Notes: generated by a model not told the origin, from the sequence alone. DNA of 64,000 bases from Nocardioides sp. (GCF_029937575.1 NZ_JAPYPS010000013.1:1-64000); one strand, 5' to 3'. Positions 17,349 through 26,182 are shown, counted from the first letter of the stretch. Translations and numbers: made by a program.

Positions 17349-18331
17349 GACGTGGCCTCCGAGAGTCGGACGAGGGCGCGAGCGGTGATGCCGGTGAGCA
17401 TCGCGACCTTGTAGTCGCTGTCGGGTCCGGTGGCTGCTGCGCGCAGCTCCTCGGCCGCGGCGTCGCGCACCCGTTGCTCGTCGAGCGGACCGTCGCGCAG
17501 GAGGTCCTCGGCGGTGCGGGCCCGCCACGGCTTGTGCGCCGCCCCACCCCAGGCGATGCGTACGTCGGCGACGCGGTCGCCGTCGAGCTCCAGGGCGGCG
17601 GCCACCGACACCAGCGCGAAGGCGTACGACGCCCGGTCGCGCGCCTTCTCGTACGTCGACGTGCGTGCGGCGCCCGAGCGGCTCAGCTCGACGGCCGTGA
17701 TCAGCTCGCCGTGCGCCAGGGTCGTGTCACGCTCCGGGTGGTGGCCCGGGAGGCGGTGGAGGTCCTCCAACGGGATGCGTCGCTCACCCTCGGCGCCGAG
17801 GACGACGACCTGGGCGTCGAGCGCGGACATCGCGACCGCCATGTCGGAGGGGTGCACGGCGACGCAGGCCTCGCTGGCGCCGAGCACGGCGTTGTAGCGG
17901 CCGTAGCCCTCGATCGCGGAGCAGCCGCTGCCGGGCTCGCGCTTGTTGCACGGGGTGGTGGGGTCCTGGAAGTAGACGCAGCGGGTGCGTTGCAGCAGGT
18001 TGCCCGCCGTCGTCGCCTGGTTGCGGATCTGGCCGGAGGCGCCGGCGAGCAGTGCCCGGCTGAGGGCCGGGAAGTCGGAGCGGACGACCGGGTGCGCGGC
18101 GAGGTCGCTGTTGCGGACCGCGGCGCCGATGCGCAGCCCGGTCCCGGTGTCCTCGACGGTGTCGAGCGGCAGGCGGCTGACGTCCACCAGTACCTCGGGG
18201 GTGGTGATGCCCAGCTTGAGGTGGTCGGTCAGGTTGGTCCCGCCGCCGAGGTACTGCGCCCGCGGGTCGTCGGTCACCGCCTCGACCGCCTCGGCCGCGC
18301 TCGTGGCCCGCACGTAGGTGAGCTCCTTCAT
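17345..18331 (-). CDS. Molybdenum hydroxylase FAD-binding subunit
   Basis: The 328-residue medium subunit. The FAD PCMH signature AQYLGGGTNLTDHLKLG is at about residue 24 and AGASGQIRNQATTAGNLLQRTRCVYF at about residue 100, followed by the CO dehydrogenase flavoprotein C-terminal domain. It passes electrons from the Fe-S subunit to an acceptor. TRCVYFQDPTTPCNKREPGSGC is a cysteine-rich insert seen in some members. It overlaps both neighbours by four bases (ATGA), giving a tight three-gene operon. Confidence 0.9.
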   Translation of the reverse strand: MKELTYVRATSAAEAVEAVTDDPRAQYLGGGTNLTDHLKLGITTPEVLVDVSRLPLDTVEDTGTGLRIGAAVRNSDLAAHPVVRSDFPALSRALLAGASGQIRNQATTAGNLLQRTRCVYFQDPTTPCNKREPGSGCSAIEGYGRYNAVLGASEACVAVHPSDMAVAMSALDAQVVVLGAEGERRIPLEDLHRLPGHHPERDTTLAHGELITAVELSRSGAARTSTYEKARDRASYAFALVSVAAALELDGDRVADVRIAWGGAAHKPWRARTAEDLLRDGPLDEQRVRDAAAEELRAAATGPDSDYKVAMLTGITARALVRLSEATS

Positions 18332-18864
18332 CGGGCACCGCCCGTCCCGTTGCCCGCCTCGGCGTGGACCTGCCGGACCGCGTCGAGGATGCCGGCGTAC
18401 GCGCCGCAGCGGCAGAGGTTGCCACTCATCCGCTCGCGGATCTCGTCGTTGCTGAGGTCGATCAGGGCCTCGGGGTCGAGGTCGGAGGTCACGTGGCTGG
18501 GGTGCCCCTGCGCCGCCTCCTCGAGCATGCCGACCACCGAGCACACCTGTCCGGGCGTGCAGTAGCCGCACTGGTAGCCGTCGTGGTCGAGGAAGGCCTG
18601 TTGCACCGGGTGCGGCTCGTCCATCGAGCCGAGCCCGGAGGCGGTCACGACGTCGGCACCCTCGTGGGCGACCGCGAGGGCCAGGCAGGACAGGCTGCGG
18701 CGTCCGTCGAGCAGCACGGTGCACGACCCGCACTGCCCGTGGTCGCAGCCCTTCTTCGGGGCCGTCACCTCGAGCCGTTCGCGCAGCGCGTCGAGCAGGG
18801 ACGTTCTCGAGTCGATCTCGACCTTGCGGGCGACGCCGTCGACGGTCAGGCGGAGAGTAGGCAC
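18328..18864 (-). CDS. Molybdenum hydroxylase 2Fe-2S subunit
   Basis: First gene of the operon, 178 residues from GTG 18864; the track start at 18954 adds sequence outside the family. The N-terminal plant-type ferredoxin cluster uses GCDHGQCGSCTVLLDG with a later Cys (LSCLALA). The C-terminal helical domain holds the second cluster (CGYCTPGQVC and CRCGAY). It carries electrons from the Mo site to FAD. Confidence 0.9.
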   Translation of the reverse strand: MPTLRLTVDGVARKVEIDSRTSLLDALRERLEVTAPKKGCDHGQCGSCTVLLDGRRSLSCLALAVAHEGADVVTASGLGSMDEPHPVQQAFLDHDGYQCGYCTPGQVCSVVGMLEEAAQGHPSHVTSDLDPEALIDLSNDEIRERMSGNLCRCGAYAGILDAVRQVHAEAGNGTGGAR

Positions 18865-18949
18865 GCATCCACTGTGGCGAGCAGGTGCCGGGCTCGCGTC
18901 GACCCTGCGGGTGAGAGTGGAGGACCGCGTCGTCGGATCCGGCGCCGGT

Positions 18950-18979
18950 TTCACGCCGCGCCCGGTCGGTCCGTATAGT
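18950..18979 (+). promoter_or_regulatory. Putative tRNA promoter
   Basis: TATAGT at 18974-18979 is a good -10 about 35 bases before the tRNA. TTCACG at 18950-18955 is a weak -35 with 18 bp spacing. Confidence 0.4.
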
Positions 18980-19013
18980 TCCCCACGGTCGTCGGTCCCA
19001 CGGACCGACGCCG

Positions 19014-19086
19014 GCCGCCTTAGCTCAGTCGGTAGAGCGAGTCACTCGTAATGACTAGGTCGTCAGTTCGATTCTGACAGGCGGCT
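19014..19086 (+). tRNA. tRNA-Thr (anticodon CGT)
   Basis: All arms fold: acceptor GCCGCCT with AGGCGGC, D stem GCTC/GAGC, anticodon stem AGTCA/TGACT around loop CTCGTAA (anticodon CGT, reading ACG), variable AGGTC, T stem GTCAG/CTGAC with TTCGATT. The discriminator base is T. CCA is not encoded; the next bases are CAC. Confidence 0.96.
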
Positions 19087-19208
19087 CACGTATAGGCCTC
19101 TGACCAGCAGTGATGCGGTTGGAGGCCTTGTGCATTCAGAGCCACTTGGCCTCAACTCCGGTAAAACTCCGGTGAAACTCCGCGCTTCGCCGTGGAGGTC
19201 GTCAGTTC
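19057..19208 (+). repeat. 13-bp direct repeat of tRNA sequence plus AAACTCCGG tandem repeats
   Basis: AGGTCGTCAGTTC occurs in the tRNA variable/T arm (19057-19069) and again at 19196-19208. Between them, 19154-19183 has three near copies of AAACTCCGGT. This pattern downstream of a tRNA could be an integration-site scar, but the duplicated block does not reach the tRNA 3' end and no integrase is present. Confidence 0.4.
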
Positions 19209-19271
19209 TTCTCGGTCCTAGGTGAGCCCAGGTGCGAACGTCTGCTGAAGCGGACTCGTTAGTGCCCGTCC

Positions 19272-19748
19272 GTGAGCAAATTCGAACCCGAGGCCGACTG
19301 CGGTCGCACCCTCGACGACATCACCCATGACCTAGAAGTTTCCGACGACGTCATCACCCGACTCGAGCTTCTCCGCGAACTGCACGACTGGCTCGAAGCC
19401 GCCCAGACCGTGGCCGTCGGTTTGGCGATGGCACAGCGGTACACCGGGAAGGAGATCGGCGCGGCTCTGGGCGTGTCGCAGCAAGCGATCTCCAAGCGGT
19501 ATGGGTGCGCGAAGGACGACGAACCGGGGGAGCCCTCGCCACAGCGGGAGAAGACTCCACGGGCCAAACAAGGCCTCATGAACTACGGCACGGATGGCGA
19601 GTACGTCGGGTACTCGATGCCAGTCTCTGTCGACAAGCTGCCGCCTGTGGGCGACCCGCGAGAGGCGCGTCCGCGTCGTTCCCGCGGCAGGATCCGACGG
19701 ATCCTCGCCCGCGGCACCACGGACCCAGCCGATCCCTTGGACGGCTAG
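19272..19748 (+). CDS. Helix-turn-helix protein of unknown function
   Basis: The GTG start gives 158 residues. Residues 20-80 are helical with a sigma/MarR-like helix-turn-helix (YTGKEIGAALGVSQQAISKRYGCA). The C-terminal half is polar, with a basic tail (RPRRSRGRIRRILARG). It probably binds DNA. It is alone in a gene-poor stretch after the tRNA, the kind of place left by integrated elements. Target and role are unknown. Confidence 0.6.
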   Translation: MSKFEPEADCGRTLDDITHDLEVSDDVITRLELLRELHDWLEAAQTVAVGLAMAQRYTGKEIGAALGVSQQAISKRYGCAKDDEPGEPSPQREKTPRAKQGLMNYGTDGEYVGYSMPVSVDKLPPVGDPREARPRRSRGRIRRILARGTTDPADPLDG

Positions 19749-20349
19749 GCCAACAGCCGGGAACAACCCGAGTTGTGCGCCTACAAGCGGGGTTGTGGCC
19801 CAGGCGGGGAACGCCGACCGGACGGTCGGCTGCGGGCGCCTCCCCAATGACCGCGGGAGGTCCCATGAAGCGCAGCCGATCATCTTCTGGGCGCCGGCAC
19901 CGGTTGCAGTGATCAATCACCCAGGGAAGTCCGACCCTCTACAGAACCAGGGCGATTCGGCCCCTTCGGTGGACGAGTCAGAGGTGTCAGGGTCGATGGT
20001 TGCGAGTCTTTCACCGGACCGCGCAGGGCCTGGACTCGCGATAGATGGGTATTCCGCATCTGGTGCAGAGCGATCAGGAGGCAATCCCCGCCTTGGGGAG
20101 CGGGGTGAGGCCAAGGTATCCGCAGCCTCGCAGCCATCACGAACACCCATAGGCATCTAGGCACACGCCCCAGCAGGCCCAACCTCGGGCGAACGTCTGA
20201 CCCGCAGACGCGCGGTGAGAGCGACAGCGGTCACGCGGAAGACAGTGATCGTGCATCGGACCCGCCACGCAGTATCGCGTCGCCGTCGTACGGTGACCAC
20301 CTTGAACGCGAGCACGCGCTATCAGCGCGTGCCCTGCCATGCTGGCCTG
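19749..20349. other. Gene-poor stretch
   Basis: No supported gene in 600 bases; the frames are Arg/Ser/Pro-rich shadows. ACAACCCG at about 19764 pairs imperfectly with CGGGGTTGT at about 19789 and may form a weak hairpin after the HTH gene. The track extends the next CDS into this stretch, without conserved sequence. Confidence 0.5.
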
Positions 20350-21381
20350 GTGCAGCGTCTTGATGTGACCGACCTGGTTGACGGCGCCGCCCGCCTCGAG
20401 TTGTCGTCCAACGGAGTGGTCGAGGAGCCCGTTGTTGCGGTCGACCTGGACGGTGCCGACTGGTCGCTCGCCCCGCGCGTGATGGTCATGCTCGCCGCGC
20501 AGCGCAACAAGATTCTGATCGGTGTCGCCAGCTCTCCGCTGCCGCCTGCGGCGCGCGAGCTGATGGAGGCGTTGGCGTTCACGGTTGCTCCAGGAGGTCC
20601 CGGACAGTCGTGGATCGATGCCGGCTCGACCGGCGACGTGGTCTTGGAGCAGGTCGGCTCGGTGGTGGCGAGCGCGCCGCTGGCGGCGCTCACGCTCCGA
20701 GACCTTCTCGACGTGACGTCGTCCTGCTCGGTCGAGCACGGTCTAGTCGCTGAGTCGTTGGCCTACTCGACACTGCTGGCCGGACCGGAGTTCGGCCAGT
20801 GGCGTACGACGACGCCTCGCCGCGAGGTCCCGGCAGGAGACATCCCGGTTCTGGTGAGCCGTGAGGGGGCAGTCCTGCAGGTCGTGCTCAACCGGCCGGC
20901 GCGGCACAACGCCTTCGGCCACGAGGTCCGCAACGGGTTGCTCGAAGCGCTCGAGGTAGCGCGCCTGGATGACAGCATCGCCCGAGTCGAGCTGTCGGGT
21001 GCGGGTCCCTCGTTCTGCAGCGGTGGTGACCTGGACGAGTTCGGCACGACGCCGGACGTCGTGACGGCCCACGTGGTGCGCCTGGCTGCGAGCGCGGGGC
21101 TTGCGGTGCACCGGCTGCGCGACGTGGTCCGGCCGGTGCTGCACGGTGCCTGCATCGGTGCCGGCATCGAGGTGCCGGCGTTCGCGGCGCGGGTGCGGGC
21201 CCGACCGGGTACGTCATTCGCCCTGCCGGAGACCGGTTTCGGGCTCGTGCCCGGAGCCGGTGGCACGGTCAGCGTGACCCGGCGGATCGGCCGCTGGCGC
21301 ACGGCGTGGCTCGCCCTCACCGGTCACCGGCTCGACCTCGATCGAGCCCTGGCTTGGGGGTTGGTCGATGAGCTCGTCTGA
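20350..21381 (+). CDS. Enoyl-CoA hydratase/isomerase family protein with N-terminal extension
   Basis: The crotonase core occupies the C-terminal 230 or so residues: VLQVVLNRPARHNAFG, oxyanion-hole SFCSGGDLDEFG, HGACIGAGIEVPAFA and ALPETGFGLVPGAGG, which carries the Glu/Gly region. About 110 residues precede it without recognised domain. I use GTG 20350; the track start at 20215 has Arg-rich, unconserved leader. By family it hydrates or isomerises an acyl-CoA. It is the first of three overlapping genes with the CoA-transferase-like and amidohydrolase genes. Confidence 0.75.
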   Translation: MQRLDVTDLVDGAARLELSSNGVVEEPVVAVDLDGADWSLAPRVMVMLAAQRNKILIGVASSPLPPAARELMEALAFTVAPGGPGQSWIDAGSTGDVVLEQVGSVVASAPLAALTLRDLLDVTSSCSVEHGLVAESLAYSTLLAGPEFGQWRTTTPRREVPAGDIPVLVSREGAVLQVVLNRPARHNAFGHEVRNGLLEALEVARLDDSIARVELSGAGPSFCSGGDLDEFGTTPDVVTAHVVRLAASAGLAVHRLRDVVRPVLHGACIGAGIEVPAFAARVRARPGTSFALPETGFGLVPGAGGTVSVTRRIGRWRTAWLALTGHRLDLDRALAWGLVDELV

Positions 21382-22534
21382 ACGAACGACGGACAGTGGC
21401 CCGGAGGGTGCCCTGCGGGACTGGGCCGCGTCGGGCGCGATGGCTCTGACCGGGTCGCCGGACGGTCCGCCCCGGGCGGCGCCGGGCCGCGCCGCGAGCC
21501 TGGTCCGTGACGCGGTGCAGCGAGTCGTCGGGTACGAGATCTCAGGCCTGCTCGGTGAGCGGGCGGCGTACGCCGGGCTGCGACGCAACGCTCCGTGGTC
21601 GTGCGGCGGTGCGGCGCGGACGCTCCCGACCGCGGACGGGCACCTGGTGCTGTCGATGCCGCGCGCCAGCGACCGGTCGCTGGTGCCCGCGCTGGTCGAG
21701 GAGGACCTCGGGGACGACGTGGACCCCTGGGAAGCGGTCGCCGGCTGGGCTGCGGCACGCCCTGGCGCCGACGCCGAGGAGCGGCTGCGGCTGCTGGGGA
21801 TGGCTGGGGGAGTGGTGCCCGCCCAGCCGCCGACGGACCGGCCGCCCGTGCTGACGTCGGTCCTGGGGCAGCGTCGTACGACGGAGCGGCCGCTGGTGGT
21901 CGACCTGACCAGTCTGTGGGCGGGCCCGCTGTGTGCCCACCTGCTGGGACTGCGGGGGGTCGAGGTGGTCAAGGTGGAGAGCCGCTCGCGACCCGACGGG
22001 GCGAGGTCCGGGCCTCCTGCCTTCTTCGAGCTGCTGCACGCCAGGTCGCGGAGCCTGGTCCTCGACCTCGACGCCGAGCTCGATACCCTCCGAGCCCTGG
22101 TGGCGCGGGCGGACCTCGTGCTCGAGGCCTCACGTCCCAGGGCGCTGAGGCAGCTCGGGCTGGTAGCGGAGGAGGTCGTGGCCGCGGGAACCTCCTGGTT
22201 GTCGATCACCGCGCGTGGACGGAACTCCGATGCCGTGGGCTTCGGCGACGACGTGTCTGTCGCCGGTGGATTATGGCTGCGGGAAGGGGCGTGCCCCGTG
22301 CCGGTCGGTGACGCGGTCGCCGACCCCCTCGGTGGTGTGACGGCCGCGCTGCACGCGGTCGAGGCGATGGCCTCGGAGGACGCTCGGCTGGTCGACGTCT
22401 CGATGCTCCACGTCGCCGCCGAGGCCGCGTCCGGAGCCGGGGCCGAGCACGCCGTACGTCAGCGTGACGACGCCTGGTGGGTCGAGTGTGCCGACGGTGA
22501 GTTCCCGGTCGCCGATCCGACGAGGCGCCGGTGA
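21368..22534 (+). CDS. CaiB/BaiF CoA-transferase family protein, unusual domain order
   Basis: The recognisable CaiB Rossmann start (RPLVVDLTSLWAGPLCAHLLGLRGVEVVKVES) appears only at about residue 178, followed by ADLVLEASRPRALRQLG and GGVTAALHAVEAM. The first 170 residues (LPTADGHLVLSMPRASDR, ERLRLLGMAGGVVPAQ) look like the C-terminal part of a CaiB domain. The protein thus resembles a permuted or half-deleted version of double-CaiB proteins. Family members move CoA between acids. Activity is uncertain. It overlaps both neighbours. Confidence 0.65.
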   Translation: MSSSERTTDSGPEGALRDWAASGAMALTGSPDGPPRAAPGRAASLVRDAVQRVVGYEISGLLGERAAYAGLRRNAPWSCGGAARTLPTADGHLVLSMPRASDRSLVPALVEEDLGDDVDPWEAVAGWAAARPGADAEERLRLLGMAGGVVPAQPPTDRPPVLTSVLGQRRTTERPLVVDLTSLWAGPLCAHLLGLRGVEVVKVESRSRPDGARSGPPAFFELLHARSRSLVLDLDAELDTLRALVARADLVLEASRPRALRQLGLVAEEVVAAGTSWLSITARGRNSDAVGFGDDVSVAGGLWLREGACPVPVGDAVADPLGGVTAALHAVEAMASEDARLVDVSMLHVAAEAASGAGAEHAVRQRDDAWWVECADGEFPVADPTRRR

Positions 22535-23796
22535 GGACCACGCTCCTGACGCGGGTCGAGGTCGCGGGGCAGCTGGTCGACGTACGGCTCCGCCGTGATC
22601 GCATCGTCAACGTCGAACCGAGACTGGCTGCCGAGGAGTCCGACGAGGTCGTCGACGGGGGCGAGGCAGCGCTGCTACCGGGGCTGCACGACCACCACCT
22701 GCACCTGTTGGCGCTCGCCGCGGCTCGTGCCTCGGTCGATTGCCGCGACGGGCTGACCGCGCTGGCTGCGGCGCCGGGCGACGGGTGGGTTCGCGGAGTC
22801 GGCCTCCCCTGGTCGCCCGACCGGCACGACCTCGATGCTGTGCAGGCCCGTCGTCCGGTGCGGGTGCAGCACCGCAGCGGCGCCTTGTGGGTCCTCAACT
22901 CGGCGGCCCTGGCGGCGGTCGACCACGTGCTCGACGACAGTCCCGACGTCGAGCGCGACCCGTCGGGTGCGCCGACTGGTCGGTTGTGGCGCTACGACGA
23001 CCGGCTCCGGCCGGCCCTGCCGCAGACCGCACTCGACCTCGGTGCCCTGGGTCGCGAGCTTGCTGCGTTCGGCATCACCTCGGTCACCGACGCCACCCCT
23101 GACCTCGAGGGCTTCGAGGGCCAGGACCTGCTGCCCCAGCGGATCTGGTTCCTCGGGCGACGCAAGCTGCTGCTCCGCGACCACGACCTGCCCTCCTTCG
23201 ATGAGCTGTGCGCGACGATCGCCGAGCGTCATGGCGCAGGGGAGCCGGTGGCCGTGCACTGCGTGACGCGGGAGTCGTTGCTGCTGACGCTCGCGGCTCT
23301 CGACGAGGTGGGCAGGCTGCCAGGTGACCGGATCGAGCACGCGGCGGTGGTGCCGCCCGGCGTGACCGAGCGCCTGCGCGGCCTGCGCGTGGTGATGCAG
23401 CCGGGCTTCCTCGCCGACCGGGGCGACGACTACCGCGCCCGGGTGGACCCCGACGACCTGCCGCACCTCTACCCCTTCGGAAGTCTCCTCGCGGCGGGGG
23501 TCGACGTAGCGGCCAGCAGCGATGCGCCCTACGGCCCACTCGACCCCTGGGCCGTCATCGCCGCAGCGCGCGACCGGCGCACGGGCTCCGGAGTTGTGCT
23601 GGGTGAGGCCGAGCGGGTGGCCGCGCGGGTCGCCCTGGCCGGCTACCTGACCGACGAGCACGGTGGTCCACGGCGGGTGCGGCCCGGAGAACCGGCCGAC
23701 CTGGTGCTGCTGTCGACGACCCTCGACGAGGCGCTGGCCGTTCCTCGCCACGAGGCCGTCCGAGCGGTCTGGTGTGGCGGGGTGAGGTCGCGCTGA
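22531..23796 (+). CDS. Amidohydrolase family protein (amidohydrolase_3 type)
   Basis: Metal-dependent hydrolase of 421 residues. A beta-sandwich N-terminus leads to metal-binding LLPGLHDHHLHL (about residue 49); later AVHCVTRES, RIEHAAVV and ASSDAPYGPLDPW supply further ligands and the catalytic Asp. The C-terminus VRPGEPADLVLLS is typical of urease-superfamily enzymes. It is the last gene of the three-gene unit; the GTG start overlaps the previous stop. The substrate may be an amide, lactone or ring C-N/C-O bond; it cannot be told here. Confidence 0.75.
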   Translation: MRTTLLTRVEVAGQLVDVRLRRDRIVNVEPRLAAEESDEVVDGGEAALLPGLHDHHLHLLALAAARASVDCRDGLTALAAAPGDGWVRGVGLPWSPDRHDLDAVQARRPVRVQHRSGALWVLNSAALAAVDHVLDDSPDVERDPSGAPTGRLWRYDDRLRPALPQTALDLGALGRELAAFGITSVTDATPDLEGFEGQDLLPQRIWFLGRRKLLLRDHDLPSFDELCATIAERHGAGEPVAVHCVTRESLLLTLAALDEVGRLPGDRIEHAAVVPPGVTERLRGLRVVMQPGFLADRGDDYRARVDPDDLPHLYPFGSLLAAGVDVAASSDAPYGPLDPWAVIAAARDRRTGSGVVLGEAERVAARVALAGYLTDEHGGPRRVRPGEPADLVLLSTTLDEALAVPRHEAVRAVWCGGVRSR

Positions 23797-23939
23797 ACTC
23801 CCCGGTGGCCGTCCGGGTGCCACACCCCAGTGGCGCGCATTTGGCGCTAACGTCAGTAGATAGTTGAAGCGCATAACAGTCATGATCGCTGAACACTGGG
23901 GCCGCTCACGAGGCAGACCCCGTTGCGATCCCTCGATTT

Positions 23940-23955
23940 CTGACGATATCGTCGG
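23940..23955. promoter_or_regulatory. Weak copy of the island palindrome, over a start codon
   Basis: CTGACGATATCGTCGG matches TTGACG-N4-CGTCAA at 9 of 12 positions; its core GACGATATCGTC is itself a perfect palindrome. It ends at the base before ATG 23956, so binding would block initiation. Confidence 0.45.
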
Positions 23956-24447
23956 ATGAAAGACAGCGAGCTCTTCGCACCGAAGGAGCTGCTGCACGGG
24001 TATGGGAGAGCCGCCATCGACATTCGTGAGATCAACCGCCGTGTCATCGCCCAGTTTCGCGCGGGGGAGGAGGTCGAGGGCATGCAGCGCGACGACCTGT
24101 TGCTGCTGACCACGACCGGCGCTCGCTCGGGCGAGCCGAGGACGAGTCCGATGATGTTCCACCGCGAGGGCGAGCGCCTCTTCGTGATCGGCTCCGCCAA
24201 CGGGGCTCGTCGCGACCCGAGCTGGTGCCACAACCTGCGAGCTCGACCGGCGGTGACCGTGGAGATCGGACGCCGGGCCTACCGTGCCTCGGCCGTCGTG
24301 CTTGAGGGGGCGGCGCGAGCAGGCGCCTGGTCGTCCATCACCGCGGCACACCCGTTCTTCCACGACCATGAGGCCTCCGCCGCGCCTCGGGTCATTCCCG
24401 TCGTCGAGCTCGTCCCGCACGAGGAGTCGCACGAGGATCAGCGGTAG
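23956..24447 (+). CDS. DUF385 / deazaflavin (F420)-dependent nitroreductase family protein
   Basis: The 163-residue Ddn-like split-barrel protein shows the family core LLLLTTTGARSGEPRTSPMMFH (about residue 49), RLFVIGSANGARRDPSWCHNLRARPAVTVEIG and a C-terminal helix. Members bind F420H2 and reduce enones, quinones or nitro compounds. In this context it may reduce an alpha,beta-unsaturated intermediate. It is convergent with the thioesterase gene, overlapping it by 10 bases. Confidence 0.85.
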   Translation: MKDSELFAPKELLHGYGRAAIDIREINRRVIAQFRAGEEVEGMQRDDLLLLTTTGARSGEPRTSPMMFHREGERLFVIGSANGARRDPSWCHNLRARPAVTVEIGRRAYRASAVVLEGAARAGAWSSITAAHPFFHDHEASAAPRVIPVVELVPHEESHEDQR

Positions 24448-25298
24448 CGGACCAGGCCTTCCTGCATTGTGGTGGCGCACAGCTGGCCGGCCTCGTCGTA
24501 CATTTCCCCATGGCACAGGGCGCGGCCGCGTCCGGCCCATCGTGACTCCTGGTCGTAGCGAAACCACTCGTCGACTCGTAGCGGCGCATGGAACCAGATC
24601 GTGTGGTTGATGGTCGCGAACGCGATCCGCTCGTCCTGCAGGGTCAGCCGGTGCGGACCCAGTGCAGTGGCCAGCAGCAGCATGTCGCTGAGGTAAGCCA
24701 CTCCTGCATCCCGCAGGACGGCCTCGCTCCCGATTCCCTGGCGGGTCCTGGCCCAGACCTGCTGTCGAGCGGGCACCGCGACTCCCCGCATGGCGGGCAC
24801 GCGGACCGGAGGATAGGGGAAGCGCAGCTCGACGTCGAGGAAGTCGGCGAGATGGTCGGCCCACGCACGGTTGACAGGGTCCGCGGCGAACAGCTCTCCC
24901 GGTGCGGAGGAGTCGAGCGGAGCAGGTCCGTCGTGGAGCTCGGGCTGGTGCTCGGGTCCTGCGGCCGGCGCCTGGTAGGAAGCCGACATCGCGAAGATCG
25001 CGCGGTCCCCCTGCCGCGCCTCCACCCGACGAGCGCTGAAGGAGCCCCCGTCGCGCACGTCCTCGACCTCGAAGTCGATCGGCAGGGTGGTGTCACCGGG
25101 CAGCAGGAAACTCATGTGGGCGGAGTGGAGGGAGCGATCATCCGGCACCGTGCCTCCGGCCGCGCAGATCGCCTGGGCGGCGACCTCACCGCCGTAGCTG
25201 CGCCGTGCCGGAGGGGGCTTCGTCTGGCCGCGGAAGGTCCGGGGCGCGACCTGCTCGAGAGCGAGTAGTTCGTGCAGGTCGGTGGGTGGCATGCGCAT
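24438..25298 (-). CDS. Acyl-CoA thioesterase II (TesB-like)
   Basis: The 286-residue double-hotdog protein shows FRGQTKPPPARRSYGGEVAAQAI (first hotdog, residues 22-45), SLHSAHMSFLLPGDTTLPIDFEVEDVRDGGSFSARRV and a second hotdog with ATINHTIWFHAPLRVDEWFRYDQES, the family's Asp/Thr/Gln region. It hydrolyses acyl-CoA to free acid and CoA. The track fuses it to unrelated upstream sequence; ATG 25298 (or 25292) is the natural start. Confidence 0.87.
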   Translation of the reverse strand: MRMPPTDLHELLALEQVAPRTFRGQTKPPPARRSYGGEVAAQAICAAGGTVPDDRSLHSAHMSFLLPGDTTLPIDFEVEDVRDGGSFSARRVEARQGDRAIFAMSASYQAPAAGPEHQPELHDGPAPLDSSAPGELFAADPVNRAWADHLADFLDVELRFPYPPVRVPAMRGVAVPARQQVWARTRQGIGSEAVLRDAGVAYLSDMLLLATALGPHRLTLQDERIAFATINHTIWFHAPLRVDEWFRYDQESRWAGRGRALCHGEMYDEAGQLCATTMQEGLVRYR

Positions 25299-25367
25299 CA
25301 GTATCGGGGCGAGCCGGCCCGCGGCGTCCCTGGGTCCATGTGGCCGTCCCGTGGCAGTGTGACCGGC

Positions 25368-26147
25368 ATGGGCCTCGTGGACTACTCCTTCGCCGATGAC
25401 ACCGCACGCATAACGCTGGTCGACCCCGAGCGCGGCAACCCGCTCCACCCAGCGTCGGTTCACGAGCTGCGTGGCTCCGTACGTCGTGCGCGCGCCGACC
25501 AGGCTCGGGTCATCGTGCTGGCCGCCACGGGTCGTTTCTTCTGCGTCGGTGGCGACCTGCCGGCCTTCGCCGGTGCTGCCGACATGGGTGAGCTCGTCGA
25601 CGACCTCGCGGCGGAGCTGCACCAGGTGATCTCCGAGCTGGTGCGCTCGGAGGCGATCGTCGTCTCGGTGGTGCAGGGAGCGGCGGCGGGGGCCGGGTTC
25701 CCACTGGCGATGGCGGCCGACCTCGTGGTGGCGGCCGACGCGGCTTCCTTCACCTGTGCCTACACGAAGGTCGGGTTGAGCGTCGACGGGAGCACCAGCC
25801 TGCTCGTGCACAGCATCGGACTCCACCGAGCATTGCGTCTGGCCCTCCTCAACGACACGCTGACAGCAGCGGAGGCACACCTGGCCGGACTCGTGGCGAG
25901 GGTGGTGCCTGCCGCCGAGCTGGACGCCGCAGTCGACGACGTCGTCGCGCGAGTGCTCACCAGCGCACCGGTGGCTCTCGCGCTCACTAAGCGGCTCCTG
26001 CGCGACGTGGCCGAGCCGGCGCCCGAAAGTGCGATGCGGCTCGAGGCCATCGGCATCCGCGCGGCGGCGACCACGTCGGACGCACGCGAGGGCGTCAGCG
26101 CGTTCGTGGAGAAGCGGGCGCCCCGCTTCGGTCCTCAGCAGCACTGA
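25368..26147 (+). CDS. Enoyl-CoA hydratase/isomerase family protein
   Basis: Crotonase-fold protein of 259 residues: oxyanion FFCVGGDLPAFAG (about residue 59) and VQGAAAGAGFPLAMAADLVVAA (about residue 101), then YTKVGLSVDGSTSLLV. The position of the second hydratase Glu reads Ser/Asp-Gly, closer to isomerase (PaaG-like) than to classic hydratase members. The C-terminus SAFVEKRAPRF is typical. ATG 25368 is chosen since the extra 32 residues in the track are not conserved. It is divergent from the thioesterase, with 69 bases between the starts. Confidence 0.85.
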   Translation: MGLVDYSFADDTARITLVDPERGNPLHPASVHELRGSVRRARADQARVIVLAATGRFFCVGGDLPAFAGAADMGELVDDLAAELHQVISELVRSEAIVVSVVQGAAAGAGFPLAMAADLVVAADAASFTCAYTKVGLSVDGSTSLLVHSIGLHRALRLALLNDTLTAAEAHLAGLVARVVPAAELDAAVDDVVARVLTSAPVALALTKRLLRDVAEPAPESAMRLEAIGIRAAATTSDAREGVSAFVEKRAPRFGPQQH

Positions 26148-26182
26148 CCTCAGGCTAGGCACTCGCGGCAGGCGTATCCCGC

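Noticed and set aside
19057-19208. Definite attL site of a mobile element
   Set aside because: The repeat does not include the tRNA 3' end and no integrase or second att copy is in the window.
22675-24864. 729-residue leftward ORF across the amidohydrolase and DUF385 genes
   Set aside because: Shadow frame without motifs; real genes lie opposite.
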